Shown here: positions 47,494 to 55,082 of the stretch, in pieces
How the letters are laid out: each line of letters opens with the position of its first letter
How positions within the stretch are numbered: position 1 is the stretch's first letter
Assembly: GCF_900108185.1 (NCBI RefSeq)
Contig: NZ_FNVA01000001.1
Location: forward strand, 1,364,001-1,428,000
Reading direction: 5' to 3'
Source: Bryocella elongata
GTDB lineage: Bacteria > Acidobacteriota > Terriglobia > Terriglobales > Acidobacteriaceae
DNA length: 64,000 bases
The notes under the pieces: generated by a model
What the model was told of the DNA's origin: nothing
What the model saw: only the letters and a program-made list of their open reading frames with translations
The model's database searches: none
Program-made: the position numbers and the translations under genes

Positions 47494-47784
47494 CTGTGAT
47501 CCCCGAAGGAGTGGGTCGTAAACTGATCGATCATTCCTGATCGAGGATGAACCGGTGAAGGGTTCTATGCTATGGGGCTGTCGAAAATTTAGCCTGCTGA
47601 TGGCAAAGCGGTTACAAGACGGCGTAGCCGGCAAAACCGGCGGCCTTTGGCACAAACTTTGACACAAACTTCTTAGGGACGGGAGCTGGCTCGTGACGGG
47701 ACTAGCTCAGATATCTTTCACTCTTAATGCGGAAGGCCGGGACAGATTGCATCTGTTGATTGAATGGGGCGAGTCTTGGTGTGC
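47494..47784. other. Intergenic region after the LacI gene
   Basis: About 290 bases. A 7-base-pair stem, TCGATCA at 47527-47533 with TGATCGA at 47538-47544 and a 4-base loop, follows the LacI gene without a T-run. Near 47600-47665 a short frame reads KTGGLWHKL, with a near-repeat of the last residues, and loosely recalls integrase C-termini, too little for a call. Confidence 0.35.
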
Positions 47785-48081
47785 CTATTTCCCCAAAGAG
47801 GGGGCAAATTCAAGGTTCGCGCCCATCGGCTCAATGGCGCGCACGAGCACACCTGCTCCAGTTCCCTTTTCGTCGGACGTCACATTGAGCATGTACGACG
47901 TTCCATAGATGAAATACACATAGGCAAATCCCCTGCCGAGAAAGAGCGTCTCGTTCCTGGCTGTCCGCACCGGATACGCGTGGCCACTCGAGTCGCCCGG
48001 AGCGTACGCTTCCGTCTCTACAATGCGGCCGCTCACCTCGTCCCATATGCTCTCCTTGTGCAGTGCCTCTCTTCTCCTCTG
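47785..48081 (-). pseudogene. 3-methyladenine DNA glycosylase (AAG/MPG family) fragment
   Basis: The frame reads VSGRIVETEAYAPGD, then SGHAYPVRTARNETLFLG, GFAYVYFIYGTSYMLNV and GVLVRAIEP, the middle of an Aag-type glycosylase including the catalytic Glu of VETEAY and the nucleotide-flipping Tyr region. A stop about 15 codons upstream removes the normal N-terminus (LLGKxL segment), and the protein ends soon after AIEP, losing about 60 C-terminal residues. It is probably an inactive remnant. Confidence 0.7.
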
Positions 48082-48161
48082 TCACATTTCAAGCCGCCCA
48101 GTCCAGTACGATCGCAGGAGCCATTCTGCCATCCCCTGTCCTGGAGTCACTCGCCGGCGCT

Positions 48162-51100
48162 TCACTGAATCGTCACGGTCAGATTCAAGTTGTGGCTCAG
48201 CGGCACCGCGCCGCTCCCGGTCACCACCACCGCATCTGTTCCCTTCGTCGCAAGATTTGCGGTGGTGGCAGACCCGCAGGCGGTAAGCCCTGTGAATGCG
48301 ATGGACACAACCACGAGCAGCAATCCCTGCAGTTTCCGACGCCCACTATGCCCGCCCGCCAATAGGAGAAGGAACCCTCCCAGCAGAGCCGGAAGACTCA
48401 GGACCGATGCGAGGGCAACCCTTGAATCCGCGTGTCTATCGACAGATGCCAGTGCACCTGACGCACCATTTGTCGATATGCTGAGAATTACATTTTCCGG
48501 CGTGCCCGTTCCATCGAGCGGCGGAGTCGTAGTGGAGAACTTGCAGATTACATTCGATGGCAAAGTTCCGCAGCTCATTGCGACGGCGCCTTTGTAGTTG
48601 GCGATAGGCGTAATCGTGAGGGTGGTCGTGGCGCTCTGGCCATCCAGGATCGTCAACGTCGATGGACTCGCAGCAAGAGTGTAGTCGGAGATGGTCAACG
48701 CTGAGCTCGCCTTGGCCCCCACAAAATTGCTGTCTCCGCTATAAACCGCATTGAGCGCATACATGCCTCCGGGCAATGAGCTTGAGGTGAACACCGCCAC
48801 TCCAGCAGTCACCGGCACCGTGCCAAGCACCGTTGAGCCGTTCAAGAACGTGAGGCTGCCGGTCGGTTGACCCGCGGCAGAAGATGCAACTGTCCCGGTG
48901 ATTGTCACGCTCTGGCCTGCCGTGGTGCTTGTCGGGGTGGCACTGACCGTCACCGCTGCAGTTGCCTTCGAGATGACGAGCGTAGCGCTGGTGGTGCCTG
49001 CATAGTTGGGGTTGCTGATCGTTGCCACCACGGCATAGCTGCCTGCCGCAGTCGGCACCACGGAACTGCCGTTGTAAGTGATTGAAACGGGCAGTCCAGC
49101 CGGTATGGTTGTGGCTGTCACCGTCAGGGGCGCACCGGTATAGGTCTGAGCCAGACCGCCCAGAGAGATCGCGGCACTCGCGGGCGAAATCGTCAGCGTA
49201 CCGTTGATGAAGCTGAAAGCGTAGTTCGCCGCAGCCAAAGTTCCAGCGCTCACCGAGATGGGATAGGTCCCCGCCGGCGACGTCGACACAGCAGTCGTGG
49301 CAAGTACCGGGGCACCAGTAACAACGGCGGCGCTATCCCCATTTACGAACCCCGATGTCGTGGAAGTGAGCACTGGAAGAGCGGTGCTGTAAACCATCGT
49401 CTGGTTCTGCGCCGTCACGCTCAGCATTGCCGGTGACACCGTGAAGCTCTGCACCACGGGTGTAGCGGCCGTGGCGTAGCTTGTAGCGGGCGATGACGCC
49501 GTCACCGAAATCATTCCTACGCCCGTGATGTTCAGCGACTGCCCTGCCAGCGTCTCGCCCCCGGTGATTGTCTCAGGACCAGTCGCCTTGTAAGTGATGA
49601 CATTGTTCTGACTCGTTGCCAGCGGTAGGGGAATCGGCCCCGCGCCATATGTCTGGTTCGCGATAGAGGGAAAGCTGATCGTCTGTGGAACGTTCTTGAC
49701 GGTCAGTCCCGAATAGCTCTCATGCTCAATGCTGCCGCTTGTGCCGATGAAGCCCTCTGTCCACACACCACCTGTGGTCGGCACCGTGGAGCTGGTGGTT
49801 GCAGTCACCACGGACGTACCGGATCCGCCGCTGATCACGCTTGGATTGAAGGAAACCGTCACTCCTGGCAGAGCAAAAACCGGATCGGCACTCAACGTGA
49901 CGTCGCCTCCAAATCCATTGAGCGCCTTGACAGTAACGGTGAAGGTGCCATTCGCGCCTGCAGCCACGGTACTCGTGCCCGAGACCGACACAGTGAAGTC
50001 CGGCGAAGCCGCGATGAGCGTGAGTCCCAGCGTCTGCACCGAGCCTCCGCTTGTCCCGGTAAGACTGAAGAGCGAACTCCCGTTCGGAGTACTCGACGAA
50101 GTCTGCACTGTCAGTGTCGCGGACCCCGAGCCAGCGGGGACCGTAGCGGGAGAGAAGCTGGCCGTCGTTCCGGCAGGCAGGTCCGGAATGCTGAGAGTCA
50201 CCGCGGCGGTGGAGTTGGTGGTGATGGCATAGGTCGCGACGCCCGCAGAGGGTGCGGTGGCAGTGTTCGAAGCAACACTGATCATCGTCTGTGGATGCGT
50301 TGCGACCCAATGCTTGGCATACAGGATCCCGGTCGTGTAGTACGGATTATTGTGGTAGTTATTGTGGTTCATCGGCGCTGCGCCATTGGCAGCCGGCTGC
50401 CAGAAGAGCGTGTTGTAGGGCGTCATGAAATAGAACTGACCGTACAGATAATCGGAGGTCGCGTTCTTGGTGGGAAGCACGAGACCAGCATCGATGGTCT
50501 TGTAGTACGCCGTGACGTATGGCGTAGCAAGCGGCACATTGAAGGGAGGATATGAGGATGGCGTCGGATATCCGGTGTAGTTGAACATCGCGTACTCCAC
50601 CGTGTTTGCGTAACGTTCCATGTTCATGAGCGAGGCGGAGGTATACGCCGGACCAGCCTCAAACGCTCGTGCCAGACCTTGAAACTCGTACGATGTATGG
50701 CTGGAGCTGTTGCCCGTGATCTGCCCTTCGATGTCCCCTTCGTTACCATAGCCCGAGTCGTAGACGGCCTCTCCGTTGGGATACGCGGAGCTCACGGTCT
50801 GCGTCGCGGTAGCAGGGATGGCGTTCGCCACATAGGCGTTGGCGGAAGTCTTCACGATGTTGGTGTAGAACGCCTGCAGCGTCGGATTGTCCCCAAGGAT
50901 CGCGTGGCATTGGGCGAGGCGGAGGTAATCGTTGGTCAACAGGAACTGCCTGTTCCAGGCATCCATGTTCTCCCCAAGGACAGTCCAGGCGGGCGAAGTG
51001 GGTGGAACAATCTGGTAGGTCGTCGGATTGACAAAGTACTTCGTGAAGTAGTTCTGCGTCGTGTCCTCCATCATGTTGATGTAGGTCTGCGCGCGTTGCA

Positions 51101-51710
51101 GATAGGTGACCCCAAAGTTATGAGGATTGCCGTCGGGAACCGTGAGGTTCCATATCGAGGGTGTCTGCAGAATATTGAGCGCGGTATAGAGGATGTGGCC
51201 CGCGGTATCGCCGTTCTCGGACCCCGCATACCCTGCCTGCGCTGTGCCGGTCGCGTAGGTCTGCCAGACATGATCGACATTTCCTGTCCACATCACGATC
51301 TGATTGCCGTTGGCCTGGTCGTTGCGCAGGAGCATGAAGCTCTCCGACCATGCAATGGCAAGATTCATGAGTTGCATGTGCTCGGTGGCCATGCTGGGAT
51401 TCGAGACCATCAGATCGCCGGTGATGCGGTACATGTAGTTGATCGCTTCCAGATTGAGCCCTGGAGTTCCATAGGCAAGGTTGTCTCCCAACGCATTGGT
51501 GGGGAAAGCCGCGTTAGGGTTAATGCCCCCGGCATTCGTCATGAAGCTGATGAAGGTATCGACCTCATTTTGATCGACATCGCCGGAAACACCATCCACA
51601 ACCAGATTCGTAGCGGTTTGGGCGTGCGCCCGCACAAGCGGGATCGAGATCACAAGCAACATCGCGGCAACCAGTGCGGGCCTCTTGAAGGACAACGAAA
51701 AGCTTCCCAT
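48162..51710 (-). CDS. Large secreted protein with helical N-domain and MBG/Ig-like repeats
   Basis: About 1182 residues. A signal peptide (VAAMLLVISIPLVRAHAQ) is followed by about 450 residues rich in aromatic residues and helices, with repeated patterns such as AINYMYRITGD and YLRLAQCHAILGD that suggest an alpha/alpha-toroid, as in some polysaccharide lyases; no family is certain. Then come beta-sandwich repeats: Ig-like modules, MBG-type domains (VTAQNQTMVYSTALPVLT) and an Ig-like domain with PTGSLTFLNGSTVLG. Near the C-terminus are two hydrophobic segments (LPALLGGFLLLLAGG and LLLVVVSIAFTGLTACGS). The ATG at 51710 has GGAG upstream. It may act on or adhere to plant or fungal polymer; substrate unknown. 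Confidence 0.75.
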   Translation of the reverse strand: MGSFSLSFKRPALVAAMLLVISIPLVRAHAQTATNLVVDGVSGDVDQNEVDTFISFMTNAGGINPNAAFPTNALGDNLAYGTPGLNLEAINYMYRITGDLMVSNPSMATEHMQLMNLAIAWSESFMLLRNDQANGNQIVMWTGNVDHVWQTYATGTAQAGYAGSENGDTAGHILYTALNILQTPSIWNLTVPDGNPHNFGVTYLQRAQTYINMMEDTTQNYFTKYFVNPTTYQIVPPTSPAWTVLGENMDAWNRQFLLTNDYLRLAQCHAILGDNPTLQAFYTNIVKTSANAYVANAIPATATQTVSSAYPNGEAVYDSGYGNEGDIEGQITGNSSSHTSYEFQGLARAFEAGPAYTSASLMNMERYANTVEYAMFNYTGYPTPSSYPPFNVPLATPYVTAYYKTIDAGLVLPTKNATSDYLYGQFYFMTPYNTLFWQPAANGAAPMNHNNYHNNPYYTTGILYAKHWVATHPQTMISVASNTATAPSAGVATYAITTNSTAAVTLSIPDLPAGTTASFSPATVPAGSGSATLTVQTSSSTPNGSSLFSLTGTSGGSVQTLGLTLIAASPDFTVSVSGTSTVAAGANGTFTVTVKALNGFGGDVTLSADPVFALPGVTVSFNPSVISGGSGTSVVTATTSSTVPTTGGVWTEGFIGTSGSIEHESYSGLTVKNVPQTISFPSIANQTYGAGPIPLPLATSQNNVITYKATGPETITGGETLAGQSLNITGVGMISVTASSPATSYATAATPVVQSFTVSPAMLSVTAQNQTMVYSTALPVLTSTTSGFVNGDSAAVVTGAPVLATTAVSTSPAGTYPISVSAGTLAAANYAFSFINGTLTISPASAAISLGGLAQTYTGAPLTVTATTIPAGLPVSITYNGSSVVPTAAGSYAVVATISNPNYAGTTSATLVISKATAAVTVSATPTSTTAGQSVTITGTVASSAAGQPTGSLTFLNGSTVLGTVPVTAGVAVFTSSSLPGGMYALNAVYSGDSNFVGAKASSALTISDYTLAASPSTLTILDGQSATTTLTITPIANYKGAVAMSCGTLPSNVICKFSTTTPPLDGTGTPENVILSISTNGASGALASVDRHADSRVALASVLSLPALLGGFLLLLAGGHSGRRKLQGLLLVVVSIAFTGLTACGSATTANLATKGTDAVVVTGSGAVPLSHNLNLTVTIQ

Positions 51711-52173
51711 CGGACACTCCAGACATTCGATCCGTGTGTGCCGCTGATCTGGCACTGGGTCGAGATCGGCTCCGACAATTGCAGACGGTGGAATATCTTG
51801 TCAATGAAAAATTGTTTTCACCAGCGATATTTTGCTATCCGTCGCAGAGGCACGGCATCCCCTCCGCTCTCTCCTCGATCGCCTCACAAGGGCCGCGACG
51901 AAGCCGAATTCCCCATATGAAATATTCCTTCCATATATCAAACCCGCTAAGAGTGGAAGTTCCTCCGCTGCATCGCCCATTCGGGCCAGGCGCTTCGCGT
52001 GCCTCACCGCTGGCATTGAAAGCTCTTGCCTGGGCCATCCCGCATAGCTCCACCTGGCTTGCAAGGAAAAGCCGCGATGCTCCCAATGGTCACGAGAGTC
52101 TAGACTGCGGCATCAGATCCGGCCTGCAAGCGAGAATTTTGGCAGCCGCTGGATCGAGGGGCCGACCTGATCT
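51711..52173. other. Upstream region of the Ig-repeat gene
   Basis: About 460 bases. An inverted repeat TGAAAA-ATTG-TTTTCA lies at 51805-51820, about 95 bases upstream of the Ig-repeat gene, and may be an operator. The remaining sequence has only frames without recognisable domains and probably includes decayed DNA continuous with the receptor fragment next to it. Confidence 0.4.
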
Positions 52174-52425
52174 TTAGTAAGAGCAAGAGATGAGACGCCG
52201 GTCGGCTGGTAGATTTTTTGCGCCATACGCGGCTTGCCGTTGGCCTCCGTGTGGCGAGAGCGTTCGAAAAGCGCCTGTGCGCTGGACCGCTGTCAGAACC
52301 GTCAGGCTAAGTACTGTCGGTACATTGGTGAGGGTGCGATCGCAATTGACGAAGAGGAGCGTCTTGTTGTGACCGTTGTAGATATGCGGAATCCAAACCG
52401 GCCACCGAACGAGCCACCGATCTGA
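52174..52425 (-). pseudogene. TonB-dependent receptor fragment
   Basis: The minus strand reads IGGSFGG, then after loss of one C continues in another frame as VWIPHIYNGHNKTLLFVNC, DRTLTNVPTVLSLTV and TAVQRTGAF. This is the characteristic Oar-like receptor segment GGPVxIPxxYNGxNKTFFFxxYE...RTGDFS located after the plug. Both ends are missing, so it is a relic of a fourth receptor gene in this window. Confidence 0.75.
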
Positions 52426-52472
52426 AAGAAACGGTCACTCTAGCCCTCGGGCAATGACGAATCGCATTCTTC

Positions 52473-55082
52473 CTAGCCGGTTATCTGGAGTAGCACCGAT
52501 GCTCCCTTTGAATCCGCGCCGGGCTGTCCGTCTCCGACGAAAAGACGGTAGGTCCCAGCGCGGATGAGAGCCTCTCCGTTCGCACCAATTGTCTTCATGC
52601 GTGATGCGGGGATCGTCAGGGCGATGGTCCGGGTCTCGCCCGACTTCAGCAGCACCCTTCGGAAAGCAAGCAGAGTGCGTAGCGGCTCATGAGATTCCCC
52701 AACGGGCGACAGATAGACCTGGGCAACCACTGAAGCCGCGCGCGCTCCGTTGTTGCTCGCGGTAAAGGTCACGCGGAGGTCTCTTCCCGGTGAGAGACGA
52801 TGGCTGCCGAGCCTGGGATGGCCAAACCGAAACGTTGTATAGCTGAGTCCCGCGCCGAAGGGATACAGTGCATCGCCTGTGAAGTAGCGATAGGTGCGGC
52901 CCTTCATTGAGTAGTCAACAAATGGAGGGAGCTGATCTGCGGTGCGATAGAAAGTGATGGGGAGACGGCCCGAAGGGCTGACCTTTCCCGAGAGCACATT
53001 CGCGATGGCATTCCCACCTTCTTCTCCCGGATACCAGACTTCCAGCACAGCTCCGAAACCATCTGGAGGTAACGCTACCGCGGAACCGGACAGGAGCACG
53101 ACAATGACGGGCTTTCCTGAATGCTGCATCTCGCGAAGCAAAGCAATCTGGGGTCGCGGCAAGGCGAGCGATGTGCGGTCGCCGCCTCGGAAACCCGGAA
53201 CACTGATCGAAAGCGCCTCGCCTTCGAGATTCGGCGAGAGGCCGACGAAGGCGACGATGGCATCTGCGTCCCGGACGATAGCGGCGGCCTCCTCGAGCAG
53301 TACTGCAGCCGGCGGATCCCACTCGAGCGAGAGGCCCTCGTCGAGACCGACGTGCTCGAACTCAAGCATGAGGGGTAGAGGGGTTGTATCTGCAGCATGC
53401 AGCACGATGCGATCAGGCTCGTGCGGTCCACTGCTGCTCAGAGACTGGTTGCCGACCATGAGCCTGAAGCCATCATGCTCGTCAGGTTTACAGTCCCAGC
53501 AGCGCTCAATGGCGACGTGTAACGTGTAATCTCCGGGAGCCGGAGGGACAAAGTACCCCGTCCAACGCGCGGAGTACGGCCCACCGTGAAGTGCGGCAGC
53601 AGGTGAGGCACGATTGATGTCGAGATCAACGGTCCGGACGTCGGCCTCAGCGACCGCCGCCCCAGCGAGCGTTCCGTTGGAGTACCAAGCAACGTGCAAT
53701 CCGCGCATGGCGGCACCATGCCGGAGCGCTGTTTCAGGAACAGGAATAGTGACGCCTTCGGCAAGGACCGAGCCTTGCGCATAGCGAAGATCCGGGAAGA
53801 GCCGCCGTAGACCGGCAAGCGGTGTGACTGGGTCAACGGCCGTTCCGTGATAGTTGGCTTCGAGGACTTGCAGGGAGTCCGCATTGGGGCCAACGACTGC
53901 CAGCCTCGTGTGAGGTCGCAGCGGCAGCACACCCTGATTGTGCAACAGCACGATGGACTCCTCCTCCGCGCGGAGCGCCAGTGCGCGGTGCTCCGGGGTC
54001 GCAACCGCTGTCTCGGGGATGCGATTGTAAGCAGTGCACTCTGCAGGCTGCAGCATGCCGAGCCGCAAGCGTGCGGCAAGAAGGCGATGAAGTGACGCAT
54101 CGACCTCCGACTGCGTGACCAGCCCCTGGGCGGTGGCCTCGGCGAGCGCGTTGTACGAGTTGCCGCAGTCAAGGTCGACACCGGCATGCAGCGCAGCTGC
54201 AGCGGCTTGAGCCTTGTTGGTCGAGTAATGCTGATAGCTGCTCAGGTTCCCGACCGCGTCGCAATCGGAGACGATGTACCCTTTGAAGCCCCAATCCCCT
54301 CGAACACGTGAACGCAGCAGGGACGTATTCGCGCAGGATGGAACGCCATTGATCGCGTTATAGGAGCACATCATCGCGGCCGCCCCGCCCTCCGTGAGAA
54401 GAGCGTGGAAGGCCGGGAGATAGGTCTCTTCGAGATCGTGCGCCGTGACCTTTGAGTTGAAGCTGTCACGCCCTTCCTCCGGCCCCGAGTGCACCGCGAA
54501 GTGCTTTGGCGTTGCATCTGCGCGAAGGTAATACGGATCGTCGCCCTGGACGCCGTGTACGAAGGCGACCCCGAGAGAAGCGGTCAGGAATGGGTCCTCG
54601 CCGTAAGTCTCCTGCCCACGTCCCCAGCGTGGATCTCGGAAGATGTTGATGTTGGGGGACCAGAGCGTCAACCCGCCGTAGCGCGGTGTCGCTTGCCCGA
54701 TGTGCGGGTTGAATCGCGCTCGAGCTTCAGTGGATACGGTCTCACCCACGGCTCGCAGCAGACCCGGATCCCACGATGCGGCAAGACCGATTGCCTGCGG
54801 AAACACGGTGGCATGGCCGTTGCGCGCGATCCCATGTAGCCCCTCATTCCACCAGTTATAGGCCGGAATGTGGAGGCGGTCGATACCGGGCGCGCGGTCG
54901 CCCATCTGGGAGATGCGCTCGCCTGGAGTCATCTCGCCGATGAGGTGATCGATGGCTGCGTCGACCGCCGCGGGCGTCATCGTGCCTGCGCATTGAGACA
55001 GCGCCGTGACCGACTGTGCCGGTCCTGGTGTTCCAACGCCGAGCAAGGCGCAGCAAGCTGCGATGCCGAGAAGCTGTTTCAT
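52473..55082 (-). CDS. Secreted GH3 beta-glycosidase with PA14 insertion
   Basis: An 869-residue enzyme with signal peptide (MKQLLGIAACCALLGVG). The GH3 barrel shows the nucleophile Asp273 in GYIVSDCDAVGNL and substrate-binding KHFAVHSGPEEGRD. A second alpha/beta domain is split by a PA14-like module at about residues 460-595 (PYSARWTGYFVPPAPGDYTLHV), and a fibronectin-like C-terminal domain ends the protein. The SDCDAV motif and NWWNEGLHGIAR are typical of the xylosidase-leaning branch, so beta-xylosidase, beta-glucosidase or arabinosidase activity is possible. Its ATG overlaps the GH2 stop by 4 bases. Confidence 0.92.
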   Translation of the reverse strand: MKQLLGIAACCALLGVGTPGPAQSVTALSQCAGTMTPAAVDAAIDHLIGEMTPGERISQMGDRAPGIDRLHIPAYNWWNEGLHGIARNGHATVFPQAIGLAASWDPGLLRAVGETVSTEARARFNPHIGQATPRYGGLTLWSPNINIFRDPRWGRGQETYGEDPFLTASLGVAFVHGVQGDDPYYLRADATPKHFAVHSGPEEGRDSFNSKVTAHDLEETYLPAFHALLTEGGAAAMMCSYNAINGVPSCANTSLLRSRVRGDWGFKGYIVSDCDAVGNLSSYQHYSTNKAQAAAAALHAGVDLDCGNSYNALAEATAQGLVTQSEVDASLHRLLAARLRLGMLQPAECTAYNRIPETAVATPEHRALALRAEEESIVLLHNQGVLPLRPHTRLAVVGPNADSLQVLEANYHGTAVDPVTPLAGLRRLFPDLRYAQGSVLAEGVTIPVPETALRHGAAMRGLHVAWYSNGTLAGAAVAEADVRTVDLDINRASPAAALHGGPYSARWTGYFVPPAPGDYTLHVAIERCWDCKPDEHDGFRLMVGNQSLSSSGPHEPDRIVLHAADTTPLPLMLEFEHVGLDEGLSLEWDPPAAVLLEEAAAIVRDADAIVAFVGLSPNLEGEALSISVPGFRGGDRTSLALPRPQIALLREMQHSGKPVIVVLLSGSAVALPPDGFGAVLEVWYPGEEGGNAIANVLSGKVSPSGRLPITFYRTADQLPPFVDYSMKGRTYRYFTGDALYPFGAGLSYTTFRFGHPRLGSHRLSPGRDLRVTFTASNNGARAASVVAQVYLSPVGESHEPLRTLLAFRRVLLKSGETRTIALTIPASRMKTIGANGEALIRAGTYRLFVGDGQPGADSKGASVLLQITG

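Noticed and set aside
47600..47720. Possible integrase tail (KTGGLWHKL) and a tRNA-like start (TAGCTCAG) near 47.7 kb.
   Set aside because: The protein match is too short, and no cloverleaf with an anticodon or T-arm can be drawn.
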